From an uncultured Eubacteriales bacterium (GTDB lineage: Bacteria > Bacillota > Clostridia > Oscillospirales > Acutalibacteraceae): a DNA stretch of 13,171 bases. Numbering within the stretch: position 1 is the stretch's first letter; each line of letters begins with the position of its first letter. A program made the translations under genes and the position numbers. Positions 5,105 to 12,711 of this stretch are shown one piece after another. The DNA is taken from positions 1 through 13,171 of the forward strand of contig ONPE01000019.1 in assembly GCA_900319615.1 (NCBI GenBank). The letters run 5' to 3'. The notes beneath the pieces were generated by a model that ran no database searches, was not told where the DNA came from, and saw nothing but the letters and a program-made list of their open reading frames with translations.

Positions 5105-5890
5105 TTATTTTACTTCTTCCCAAAGGGAATCGAGCTGCGAGATATCTGCGGTCTTCATATCTATGCCGCGTTCCTGCGCGAGCTCCTCGGTCGCCCTGAA
5201 TCTGGCGGCGAACTTATCGGTGGCTTTGCTGAGCGCAAGCTCCGCGTCGACCCCGACGAACCTCGCGATGTTCACGACGGAGAAGAGAAGATCGCCGAGC
5301 TCGTCCTCTATCTTCGCCTTATCCCCGGCGTCGATAGCTTTGAAAAGCTCCTGCTGTTCCTCGGGCACCTTTGAAGCGGCGTCTGCGGCGTCTTTGAAAT
5401 CCATGCCGGATTTGGCGGAGCGCTTCTGCACCTTCTGCGCACGCATCAACGCGGGCAGCGAACGCGCGACGTCGTCTACCGAATCAGCCACTTTCTCCTG
5501 CGACTTGGTCTGCATCTTGATGGCGTCCCAGTTGCGGAGGACCTGCTCGGGGGTGTCTGCCTCGACATTGCCGAACACGTGGGGATGGCGGATGATCAGC
5601 TTCTTGCAAACATCGTCGCACACATCGTCAAAATCGAACCTGCCCTCTTCCTCCTCCATGATGGAGTGGAACACGACCTGCATGAGCACGTCGCCGAGCT
5701 CTTCCTTGAGGAGGGCGGTATCGCCCTTGTCGATAGCCTCGACCGCCTCATAGGTCTCTTCGATAAAATTCTGGCGGATGCTTTCGTGCGTCTGCACCTT
5801 GTCCCACGGACAGCCGTCGGGCGAGCGCAGCATACGCATTATCTCCAACAGATCAGATATATTATAGGCATCTTTGAACCGAAAATCCAT
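5105..5890 (-). CDS. mazG: Nucleoside triphosphate pyrophosphohydrolase MazG
   Basis: This 261-residue protein carries two tandem MazG domains. The metal-binding EExxE...ExxD motif appears twice: E44-E45-x-x-E48 with E64-x-x-D67 (KEELGD), and E177-E178-x-x-E181 with E197-x-x-D200 (EDELGD). The conserved RSPDGCPWDKVQTHES start (22-37), RHPHVFG (101-107) and NWDAIK (120-125) are typical of full-length MazG. It hydrolyses noncanonical or excess NTPs to NMP and PPi, and in E. coli MazG has been linked to ppGpp levels and MazEF. Bacillus YabN has an extra N-terminal tetrapyrrole-methylase domain that is absent here. The start was placed at the ATG with GGGAGG (4-nt spacer) rather than at a TTG four codons upstream. 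It follows the flippase gene by 53 nt, probably in the same operon. Confidence 0.96.
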   Translation of the reverse strand: MDFRFKDAYNISDLLEIMRMLRSPDGCPWDKVQTHESIRQNFIEETYEAVEAIDKGDTALLKEELGDVLMQVVFHSIMEEEEGRFDFDDVCDDVCKKLIIRHPHVFGNVEADTPEQVLRNWDAIKMQTKSQEKVADSVDDVARSLPALMRAQKVQKRSAKSGMDFKDAADAASKVPEEQQELFKAIDAGDKAKIEDELGDLLFSVVNIARFVGVDAELALSKATDKFAARFRATEELAQERGIDMKTADISQLDSLWEEVK

Positions 5891-5943
5891 AACGCCTCCC
5901 AATATACTCCAAAATTGCCGAAAAACCGCTTGTATACTGTATT

Positions 5944-7755
5944 TTACCTTATTAAGTGCAGTTTTTCAAGGATTGTTACAACATTGTTGCCTTTTGGCAG
6001 CATATACAGCTCTTCTTTGGAAAATGTCTTGATAAGCATGAGCATCAGGACATAAACGATCACCGCTACGATGACCGACGCTACGATGGAGATCAAGTTT
6101 CCGGCAAATCGGCTGACGAGGGTGTATACGCCGAATGCCGTAGCAGCGCAGGCAGCGCCGCAGATCATCGGCTTGATGATCGTATTGATGAAATCGGGCT
6201 TGACCCCGGAGTGCTTGATCAGCAGGTACATACCGACGACAAAGACGAAGGTGAAGGCTACCAGAGAGCCGATAGCGGCGCCGGTGACGTTGAGCTCAAC
6301 GACGCTGACGAACAGATAGTTTGTCGTGATCTTGATGACCATAGCGATGCTGCACAGGATCAGCGGCAGGTTGACCTTGCCTAAGCTCTGCAGCATACTC
6401 ATGATCGGGGTGGACGCCGCCACAACGATGCAGGAGAAGCCCATGATGCTGAGTATCGACGCGGCGACGTCAGCCTCAAAGCCGCCGCCGTACAGCAGCA
6501 TGATGATCGGCTTTGAGATAGAAAACATCGAGAAGCCCGCAGGCAGCGTGAACATCATCGTCAGCTTCAACACGGTGTTGATGCTCCGGCGCAGCTCGTT
6601 CTTATCGCCCGAGGCATATGCCGCGGTAACATTGGGCAGCGCCGATGTGCCGAACACCTGTGTGACGGTAGTGACAAGCTGCATGAGCGGAAGCGCGATG
6701 GAGAAGCATCCCCACAGCGACGTATGGAACGTGACCTCGCCGCCGTTTGTCGGGAAGATCATCTGTCTGATCTCTTCTTCGTACTGAGGATCGAACTGAG
6801 CGAGCAGCGCGTCGCCGTTGTTGACGCAGGTGCCGTACAGCACGTTCTGGATCACGACCGCGTCGATGGTGGTGGAAATGTTCATGATAAACGCCGAGAG
6901 GATGATCGGAACGGCGGTTTTGATCAGGATCTTGAAGGTTTCGTTCTGGGTGCGCGCATCTATCGAATCGCGCATCATATCCTCGGGAACGGTGAATTTA
7001 TGCTTGCTGTAGTAAATGCGCAGGAACAGGAACGATACCAGCGAGCCGAGCGCGATACCGGCGATGGCAGCCGCTACGGAATAGGCGCACAGGGTCTCCA
7101 TGGCGCTCTTGGCGGAGTCGAACGTCTTGCCGAATACGGTAACGCTGTTCTGAAATTCGTTCACGCCGATCTGCATGACAAGATAACCCATAGTCAGACC
7201 GCTGACTACCTTGACCAGCATCTCGACTACTTCGCTGACCGCAGAGGGGAACATATTGCGCTGACCCTCGTAATAGCCGCGGTAGATGGACACAAGACAT
7301 CCCAGCAGTACAGAGGGCGCAAGCGTCATCATGGAATATATCGCAAGCGGTTGGTTGATGATCTGTACATAGATAAAGCTGATGCCGATCATCAGCGCAA
7401 AGCACGCCAGACCCATGCCGATATAGAATTTTTTGGACGTTTTGTAAATGACCGCTACATCTTTGTAGCGCTTTTGCGCGACGCTCTCGGCTATCAGGCG
7501 CGAGACCGCGATCGGAAAACCCGCGGTCGCAAGCGCGAAAAGCGGCGTATAGACCTCGTACGCGTTGCCCAGGATGCCGGAGCCGAGGCTTCCCATCGAG
7601 ATACCGGCAAAGTCGTCGTAGCCGGCGTACATTCGGTACAGAAAGATCTTGTAGAACATACCGAGGAGCTTGACGACGACCATGCTGGCGGTCATTATCA
7701 TAGCGCCCTTAAGGAATGTTTTTGATGTGTTTTTACTCAGACTGTCATTGTTCAT
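5944..7755 (-). CDS. yabM: Polysaccharide/lipid flippase of the MOP superfamily (SpoVB/YabM/MurJ-like)
   Basis: This 603-residue, strongly hydrophobic protein has about 14 predicted membrane helices. The first reads LKGAMIMTASMVVVKLLGMFYKIFLYRMYG-like, the standard start of SpoVB-type flippases. Also typical are GFPIAVSRLIAE (about 98-109) and YRGYYEGQRNM (about 158-168). Members move lipid-linked sugars across the membrane; SpoVB acts in cortex peptidoglycan and YtgP/MurJ in lipid II transport. Its place before mazG corresponds to yabM of the Bacillus yab cluster. It is longer than the usual ~520-540 residues; the extra length includes a hydrophilic loop (VLYGTCVNNGDALLAQ, FDPQYEEEIRQM...) about half-way, after a helix. 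The ATG follows AAAGGAG with a 7-nt spacer, and a promoter lies at 7808-7836. The substrate is not determined. Confidence 0.88.
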   Translation of the reverse strand: MNNDSLSKNTSKTFLKGAMIMTASMVVVKLLGMFYKIFLYRMYAGYDDFAGISMGSLGSGILGNAYEVYTPLFALATAGFPIAVSRLIAESVAQKRYKDVAVIYKTSKKFYIGMGLACFALMIGISFIYVQIINQPLAIYSMMTLAPSVLLGCLVSIYRGYYEGQRNMFPSAVSEVVEMLVKVVSGLTMGYLVMQIGVNEFQNSVTVFGKTFDSAKSAMETLCAYSVAAAIAGIALGSLVSFLFLRIYYSKHKFTVPEDMMRDSIDARTQNETFKILIKTAVPIILSAFIMNISTTIDAVVIQNVLYGTCVNNGDALLAQFDPQYEEEIRQMIFPTNGGEVTFHTSLWGCFSIALPLMQLVTTVTQVFGTSALPNVTAAYASGDKNELRRSINTVLKLTMMFTLPAGFSMFSISKPIIMLLYGGGFEADVAASILSIMGFSCIVVAASTPIMSMLQSLGKVNLPLILCSIAMVIKITTNYLFVSVVELNVTGAAIGSLVAFTFVFVVGMYLLIKHSGVKPDFINTIIKPMICGAACAATAFGVYTLVSRFAGNLISIVASVIVAVIVYVLMLMLIKTFSKEELYMLPKGNNVVTILEKLHLIR

Positions 7756-7769
7756 ACAATCGCTCCTTT

Positions 7770-7792
7770 GCCTCCCTTATGCAAGGGGGAGC
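7770..7792 (-). repeat. Hairpin in the leader of the flippase gene, just upstream of its ribosome binding site
   Basis: GCCTCCCTT (7770-7778) and AAGGGGGAGC (7783-7792) form a stem of about 9 bp with one bulge and a 4-nt loop. In the mRNA it ends two bases before AAAGGAG. It lies downstream of the promoter at 7808-7836 and so would be in the 5' leader. The C-rich arm could also pair partly with the ribosome binding site. The sequence resembles solo arms of Firmicute intergenic repeats. Confidence 0.45.
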
Positions 7793-7807
7793 ATATACTG
7801 AAAAGTA

Positions 7808-7836
7808 ATTCTATCACAGTGAAATCTAAATTTCAA
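7808..7836 (-). promoter_or_regulatory. Sigma-A-like promoter of the flippase-mazG-(HU) unit
   Basis: TTGAAA (7836-7831) and TAGAAT (7813-7808) are separated by exactly 17 nt on the minus strand, each one or two bases from consensus. The -35 starts 12 nt beyond the hemZ stop. Predicted start near 7801 gives a leader of about 46 nt with a hairpin and a good ribosome binding site. It marks the start of the yab-type block. Confidence 0.7.
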
Positions 7837-7848
7837 CCGTTGAGACGG

Positions 7849-9279
7849 TTATTTGTTGTATTCACCATAAAATGATTTTATCCGCGCTTTGCGTTCGATA
7901 AGTTCGTCAAAACGGCTTATATATTCATACGGATATTTGAAGTTGAATATGCGCTCTATCCAATCGGACGAGGCATCGCGCAGCTTGGTGACGGCGCCTG
8001 CTCCGCACGCGAGGACAGAGTGGGTCTCTTCCATTATATATACGTTGTAGGGGCTGTAGAAGCCGGGCTTAGCCCAGCCGATGTTCTCGAGGTTCGAGAG
8101 CATCTTGCTCTGGCGGTAGAGATAATAGGGCTCATATCCGCCGGCTGAGAGCTCCTTCGCGGCGTAATCGAGCATAAGGGCGGTGTACTCCTGCTCCCTG
8201 ACAGCGTCGTGGGCGCTGAGCCTTGCGGAGCGCTTCACGGCGAGGGTGTGGACGGTCACGCTCTCGGGATCAAGCCCGCGGACGACGTCGATGGTGCGGT
8301 AAAAGCTCTCGGGAGTATCGGTTGTCAAGCCGGCGATCAGATCCATGTTGATGTTGTCAAAGCCCAGCTCACGCGCGAGGGCAAAAGCGTCGAGAGTTTG
8401 CTGTGAGGTGTGCTTCCTGCCGATCTGCTCGAGCACGCCGTCGTTGAAGGTCTGGGGATTTATCGAGATCCGCGTGACCTTATGGCGCTTCAAGGCGAGG
8501 AGCTTTTCACGCGTGACGGTGTCGGGACGGCCTGCCTCGACGGTAAACTCGGCGCAGGAGGTCATATCGAAGTCGGCTTCGATCCCGGTGAGGAGCTCAT
8601 CGAGCTGCTCTGCGCTCAGGGTGGTGGGTGTGCCGCCGCCGATGTAGACCGACTCGAGCCTGAGCCCGAGCTCGCGTGCAAGCTGCGCGGTATGCCTGAT
8701 CTCGTCGTGCAGCAGGGGCAGATATTCGCCGATCAGCTTCTTCGCCTTCTCGATGCTCTGGCTGACGAAGGAGCAGTAATTGCACCTCGTCGGGCAGAAC
8801 GGTATGCTGACGTACAGGGAGAACGACCGCTTACCGGAGCGTGCGATAATCGCGCTCTGGTTGCGGCGCACCTGAGCGGCGAGGTCGGTCTTTTCATCGC
8901 TGACATACAAAGAATCGGAAAAATACCGGCGAGCCGACTCTTCCCCGTCCTTATCTGCGAGGCGAGAGAACAGCTTGACGGGTCTTACCCCGGTAAGTAT
9001 CCCCCACGGGAGCTCTCGGCGGTACTTTTCGGACAGCAGCCTGTACATCAGCTGAGCCATGCACAGCTCGTTGTCGTTACATAAAGGAGCCGAAAGCTCT
9101 TTGCTATCTCCGTCCGCACATAAGACTACCCTGACCCCGTCGTGAACAGAGGTCAGGATATACGGCTCGATGAGTGTATCATATTCATGGATGACCGCTA
9201 CATCCTCGTCAAAGAGGAAAGCGCGGCACAGGTTCTCCATCTCATAATGGAACTTGTGGTTGTCTATATACAGGTTCAT
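7849..9279 (-). CDS. hemZ: Coproporphyrinogen dehydrogenase-type radical SAM protein HemZ
   Basis: This 476-residue protein is of HemZ type. It has an N-terminal accessory domain (~1-150) containing PWGILTGVRPVKL (91-103), a HemZ hallmark. The radical SAM core starts SLYVSIPFCPTRCNYCSF with the cluster ligands C162, C166 and C169 (CxxxCxxC). The SAM-binding GGGTPT is at 214-219. It continues with ISINPQTFND, IGRKHT, NMDLIAGLTTDTPESF and ESVTVHTLAVKRSA, shared with the HemN/HemW family. HemZ is proposed to act in oxygen-independent porphyrin oxidation in Bacillus, but many clostridia carry it without a full haem pathway, so the substrate here is uncertain. The start is ATG, 5 nt after the preceding stop, with only a weak GAG ribosome binding site, suggesting translational coupling. 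It ends the rel-dtd-hydrolase series. Confidence 0.92.
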   Translation of the reverse strand: MNLYIDNHKFHYEMENLCRAFLFDEDVAVIHEYDTLIEPYILTSVHDGVRVVLCADGDSKELSAPLCNDNELCMAQLMYRLLSEKYRRELPWGILTGVRPVKLFSRLADKDGEESARRYFSDSLYVSDEKTDLAAQVRRNQSAIIARSGKRSFSLYVSIPFCPTRCNYCSFVSQSIEKAKKLIGEYLPLLHDEIRHTAQLARELGLRLESVYIGGGTPTTLSAEQLDELLTGIEADFDMTSCAEFTVEAGRPDTVTREKLLALKRHKVTRISINPQTFNDGVLEQIGRKHTSQQTLDAFALARELGFDNINMDLIAGLTTDTPESFYRTIDVVRGLDPESVTVHTLAVKRSARLSAHDAVREQEYTALMLDYAAKELSAGGYEPYYLYRQSKMLSNLENIGWAKPGFYSPYNVYIMEETHSVLACGAGAVTKLRDASSDWIERIFNFKYPYEYISRFDELIERKARIKSFYGEYNK

Positions 9280-9284
9280 ATCGT

Positions 9285-9902
9285 TTATCTCATAAAGGGA
9301 TTGTACTTGCGCTCGAAGCTGAGGGTGGTGAACATCTCGTGACCGGGATATACGTTATACTCTCCGTCAAGGGCTCCGAGTCTTGCTACCGAACACATCA
9401 TATCGCTCATGGACGAGGTCGGGAAATCCGTCCTGCCTACGCTGCCGTAGAAGAGGGTATCACCCGAGAATATGCAGCCGTCGACGATGTAGCAGCCGCT
9501 GCCGGCGGTATGACCGGGCGTGTGGATGAAGGTGATCTCGCTCTCGCCGAGCATGAAGCGGTCGCCGTCGGACAAGGCTTTATCCACCGTAAAGGGGTCG
9601 ATATGTAAGCCGTGGTTGGCGGAGAGATTGAGCCGGGGCTCCTTTATCAGCGCGAGCTCCTTCTCACACGCGCAGACCGTGGGATGATAACGGTCGCAGA
9701 GCTCGGCAGCGCCGAGGATATGGTCGTAGTGACCGTGGGTGAGCAGGAGGTAATCGAGCCTGCCGATGCGGTCGAGCTCTTTTATCAGGGCGTCGGAATG
9801 ATCGCCGGGGTCGATAACGGCGGTATCGCCGGTAGCTTCATCCTCTATCAAATAACAGTTGGTCTCTATCATGCCGACCCTGTAGCAGGTGATCTTTATC
9901 AT
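9285..9902 (-). CDS. Metallo-beta-lactamase-fold hydrolase (glyoxalase II / YcbL-like)
   Basis: This 205-residue single-domain protein has the complete dinuclear metal site: THGHYDH (H56, H58, D60, H61), H131 in HTPGHTAGS, D148 in FSGDTLF and H188 in YPGHEM. The order, the start CYRVGMIETNCYLIEDE and the end YNPFMR fit the short glyoxalase II-like (YcbL/YqgX) group, which lacks the C-terminal glutathione-binding domain of classical GloB. It probably hydrolyses a thioester or related small substrate in the cytoplasm; the real substrate is not known. Its ATG overlaps the dtd stop by 4 nt (ATGA), so the two are almost certainly co-translated. This dtd-hydrolase-hemZ order is, to my knowledge, frequent in clostridia. 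Confidence 0.92.
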   Translation of the reverse strand: MIKITCYRVGMIETNCYLIEDEATGDTAVIDPGDHSDALIKELDRIGRLDYLLLTHGHYDHILGAAELCDRYHPTVCACEKELALIKEPRLNLSANHGLHIDPFTVDKALSDGDRFMLGESEITFIHTPGHTAGSGCYIVDGCIFSGDTLFYGSVGRTDFPTSSMSDMMCSVARLGALDGEYNVYPGHEMFTTLSFERKYNPFMR

Positions 9903-10354
9903 TTCTTCAAATCTCCCGAATCTATTATTATCGTGACGGGGCCGTCGTTGAGCAGCTCGACCTTCATATCTGCGCCGAAGATACCCTTGCCTACCTTTTC
10001 GACTCCCGCTGTTTTAATTCTTTCACAGAAATATTCATAAAGTTCGTTGGCAGTATCGGGCTTGGCTGCGGCAAAGAAATCGGGGCGTCTGCCCTTGACG
10101 CAGTTCGCGCACAGGGTGAACTGCGATACCACCAGAGCCTCGCCGTTCACCGTGAGCAGCGAGAGGTTCATCTTATCGTCGCTGTCGCTGAATATGCGCA
10201 GGTTGGCGATCTTATCCGCGAGCACCTCGGCGTCGCGTGTAGTATCGCCGTCGGCTACGCCCAGGAGTATCAATAATCCGTTACCGATGGAGGAAACGAG
10301 CTCCCCCTCTACGGTAACTCCGGCGCGGCTGACGCGCTGAATAACTGCTTTCAA
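9899..10354 (-). CDS. dtd: D-aminoacyl-tRNA deacylase
   Basis: This 151-residue protein has the standard Dtd length. It begins MKAVIQRVSRAGVTVEGE and has both active-site signatures: SQFTLCA (77-83) and the Gly-cisPro motif in NDGPVT (136-141). It removes D-amino acids (and glycine) mischarged onto tRNA and acts as a dimer whose sites are completed across the interface. The start codon is TTG (10354-10352) with GAAAGG 9 nt upstream; the conserved MKAVIQR start and absence of an in-frame ATG support this. The protein ends with an ATGA overlap onto the hydrolase. A 141-bp repeat lies between rel and dtd; the two genes are adjacent in Bacillus too (relA-yrvI). Confidence 0.97.
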   Translation of the reverse strand: MKAVIQRVSRAGVTVEGELVSSIGNGLLILLGVADGDTTRDAEVLADKIANLRIFSDSDDKMNLSLLTVNGEALVVSQFTLCANCVKGRRPDFFAAAKPDTANELYEYFCERIKTAGVEKVGKGIFGADMKVELLNDGPVTIIIDSGDLKK

Positions 10355-10373
10355 AATATCAGACCTTTCTAAT

Positions 10374-10514
10374 GCCTTCCCCTTGAGGGGAAGGTGCCGA
10401 ACAAAGGCGAGGCGGATGAGGTGTATTTCGCCTGCTCTTTATACAAATCACTGCAAGCCGCATCTATCCACCTCATCCACTGCAAGCGGTCCCCCTTCCC
10501 CTTGAGGGGAAGGC
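10374..10514. repeat. 141-bp MITE-like inverted-repeat element between rel and dtd
   Basis: The same 20-nt palindrome CCTTCCCCTTGAGGGGAAGG ends both sides (10375-10394 and 10494-10513). Each copy can form an 8-bp hairpin with a TTGA loop. Inside, GGATGAGGTG (10414-10423) is inverted as CACCTCATCC (10469-10478), so the arms (10374-10423 and 10469-10514) are imperfect inverted copies around a 45-nt centre. The strings GGGGAAGGTGCCG...GGCGGATGAGGTG are typical of a repeat seen often in Ruminococcaceae-type genomes. It starts 4 nt after the rel stop and ends 19 nt before the dtd start. No coding content; the hairpins lack a U-tract, so it is not a standard terminator. Confidence 0.75.
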
Positions 10515-10518
10515 TTCG

Positions 10519-12711
10519 TTACACCCTCGTGATGGACACGATGCCGTTTATCTGCGCGAGGTGCGCCATAACGGAGCGCAGGTGATCCATGCTGTTTATC
10601 TCGATGGTGATGGTGACCATCGCCTGATTATCCTTGAGCTCGCGCGAGTTGATCATGGTGATGAAGATGCGCATATTCGAGAGTTCGCGCGTAACGTCGG
10701 CGAGGAAGCCCGTGCGGTCGTTGCAGACGATCTCGAGAGTGCTCTGGAAGGACTCGTGTATCTCCTCCTCCCAGTGGGCGTTCACCCATCTCTCGGGCTC
10801 TTCGCTGTCAGAGATATTCTCGGGGACGTTGGTGCAGGAGCGCTTGTGGATGGAAACGCCGAAGCCGCGCGTGATGTAGCCGATGATATCGTCGCCGGGC
10901 AGCGGATTGCAGCAGCGCGAGAACTTGATAAGGCAGTCCTCGAGACCCTCTACCGTAACGCCGGAGCCTACACGTCGCCTGCGCTTGGGCGAGCGCTCCT
11001 CCGAGATGGGCTTCTCGGGCTCGTCGGATTTCTTATACTGCTTCGTGTATATATCCTTGACACGGGGCATGATCTTCCACAGCTGGATGCCGCCGTAGCC
11101 GATGGACGCGTAAAAGTCGTCGAGGGAGTTGCAGTGGTGGCGCTGGATGATAGGCTGCAGGCACTCCTCCAGATCCTCGTCGGCGAACTGCATACCCGCC
11201 TTCTTGAGCTCGTGCTCAAACATGGATTTGCCCTCGACGATATTCTCGTCGCGCTTTTCTTTCTTGAACCAGTTGCGTATCTTTGAACGCGCGGAGTTTG
11301 TCTTGACGATCTTGAGCCAGTCGCGCTTGGGACCGGTGCCTTCCTTTTGGGTAAGGATCTCGACGATATCGCTGCTCTTGACCTTGTAGTCGATAGGCAC
11401 GATGCGCCCGTTGACCTTTGCGCCGACCATGCGGTTGCCTACGCCCGAGTGGATCGCATACGCCATATCTATGACGGTGGAGCCTGCGGGAAGGTTGATG
11501 ACGTCGCCCTTGGGGGTCATTACGTAGACCTCATTGTAGGAAAGGTCATACTTGATGGCTTTTACGATCTCGGTGGAGTCCTCGGCTAGATTCTGCTCTT
11601 CGAGCACCTGACGTATCCATGTCAGATTCTCGTCTATCTTATCCTGCTTTGTGCCGCGCAGCTTGAGCTTATACTTCCAGTGCGCCGCGATGCCGTACTC
11701 GGCGGTGTGGTGCATCTCGTAGGTGCGTATCTGCACCTCAAAGGGGATGCCGTTCTTGTCAAAGACCGTTGTGTGCAGGCTTTGGTACATATTCGACTTG
11801 GGCGAAGCGATATAGTCCTTGAAGCGGTTCTGCACCGGGGTAAAGATATCGTGGACGATACCGAGGACGTTGTAGCAGTCGGCGATGGTGTTGACAATAA
11901 CGCGCACGGCGAAAACGTCGAAGATCTGATCCATCTCCTTGCCCTGCATATAGGTCTTGCGGTAGATGGACACCACCGACTTGACCCTGCCGGATATGGT
12001 AACGTGCGACATGGAGAAGCCTATCTTATCGAGTATCTTCTTCTTTATCTGCTCGATGAAGGCGTTGCGCTCGTTCTCGGTGAGCTCGAGCTGCTGCTCG
12101 ATCTCGTTGTAGGCGATCGGGTCGAGATAGCGCATGGAGAGATCCTCGAGCTCGTCCTTGATCGCCTTCATGCCGAGGCGGTGCGCTATGGGGGCGTAGA
12201 CCTCCATGCACTCGAGCGCCTTGTCGCGGCGCTTCTGATCCTTGACGCACTCGATGGTTCGCATATTGTGAACGCGGTCGGCGAGCTTGACGATTATCAC
12301 GCGGATATCGTTGCTCATGGCTATGAGCATCTTGCGGACGTTCTCAGCCTGGCGCTCCTCGCGGTCGGTATATTTGATCTTGCTGATCTTGGTCAGACCG
12401 TCGACGAGGTTCATGACCTCTTCGCCGAAGTTGACCTTGATCTCGTCGAGGGTGGTGTCGGTATCCTCGACGGTATCGTGCAGCAGAGCCGCCACGACCG
12501 AATCGGTATCCATGCCCATCTCGGCGACGATGCAGGCGACGGAGGTCGGGTGCAGGATGAACGGCACGCCTGAGACCCTGCGCTGGTCGCCGTGGGCGAG
12601 ATTCGCGAATTCGTAAGCCTTCTTTATCTTGCGCTTGTTATACTTGACGTTGCTTTTGTCCAGCAGGGACATCAGCTCGTCGAAGTCCTGATAATGAACT
12701 ACAGTATTCAT
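10519..12711 (-). CDS. relA: Bifunctional (p)ppGpp synthetase/hydrolase, Rel family
   Basis: This 730-residue enzyme of the stringent response has the full long-RSH layout. The HD hydrolase domain is at ~25-180 with H54 (LHP) and HD at 78-79 in LLHDTVEDT, so the HDxxED motif is intact and hydrolysis is expected. The synthetase domain at ~240-345 contains RFKDYIASPKSNMYQSLHTTV-like sequence at 296-316. TGS is at ~394-455 (VYVMTPKGDVINLPAGSTVIDMA), the zinc-finger/CC domain has FSRCCNPLPGD with Cys600-Cys601, and ACT covers 656-730. It makes pppGpp/ppGpp from GTP/GDP and ATP on starved ribosomes and degrades it. The start was placed at the ATG preceded by GGGAGG (7-nt spacer), overlapping the recJ stop as ATGA; 23 codons of in-frame upstream sequence lie inside recJ and lack a ribosome binding site. 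In Bacillus the same gene is called relA (rel). Confidence 0.97.
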   Translation of the reverse strand: MNTVVHYQDFDELMSLLDKSNVKYNKRKIKKAYEFANLAHGDQRRVSGVPFILHPTSVACIVAEMGMDTDSVVAALLHDTVEDTDTTLDEIKVNFGEEVMNLVDGLTKISKIKYTDREERQAENVRKMLIAMSNDIRVIIVKLADRVHNMRTIECVKDQKRRDKALECMEVYAPIAHRLGMKAIKDELEDLSMRYLDPIAYNEIEQQLELTENERNAFIEQIKKKILDKIGFSMSHVTISGRVKSVVSIYRKTYMQGKEMDQIFDVFAVRVIVNTIADCYNVLGIVHDIFTPVQNRFKDYIASPKSNMYQSLHTTVFDKNGIPFEVQIRTYEMHHTAEYGIAAHWKYKLKLRGTKQDKIDENLTWIRQVLEEQNLAEDSTEIVKAIKYDLSYNEVYVMTPKGDVINLPAGSTVIDMAYAIHSGVGNRMVGAKVNGRIVPIDYKVKSSDIVEILTQKEGTGPKRDWLKIVKTNSARSKIRNWFKKEKRDENIVEGKSMFEHELKKAGMQFADEDLEECLQPIIQRHHCNSLDDFYASIGYGGIQLWKIMPRVKDIYTKQYKKSDEPEKPISEERSPKRRRRVGSGVTVEGLEDCLIKFSRCCNPLPGDDIIGYITRGFGVSIHKRSCTNVPENISDSEEPERWVNAHWEEEIHESFQSTLEIVCNDRTGFLADVTRELSNMRIFITMINSRELKDNQAMVTITIEINSMDHLRSVMAHLAQINGIVSITRV

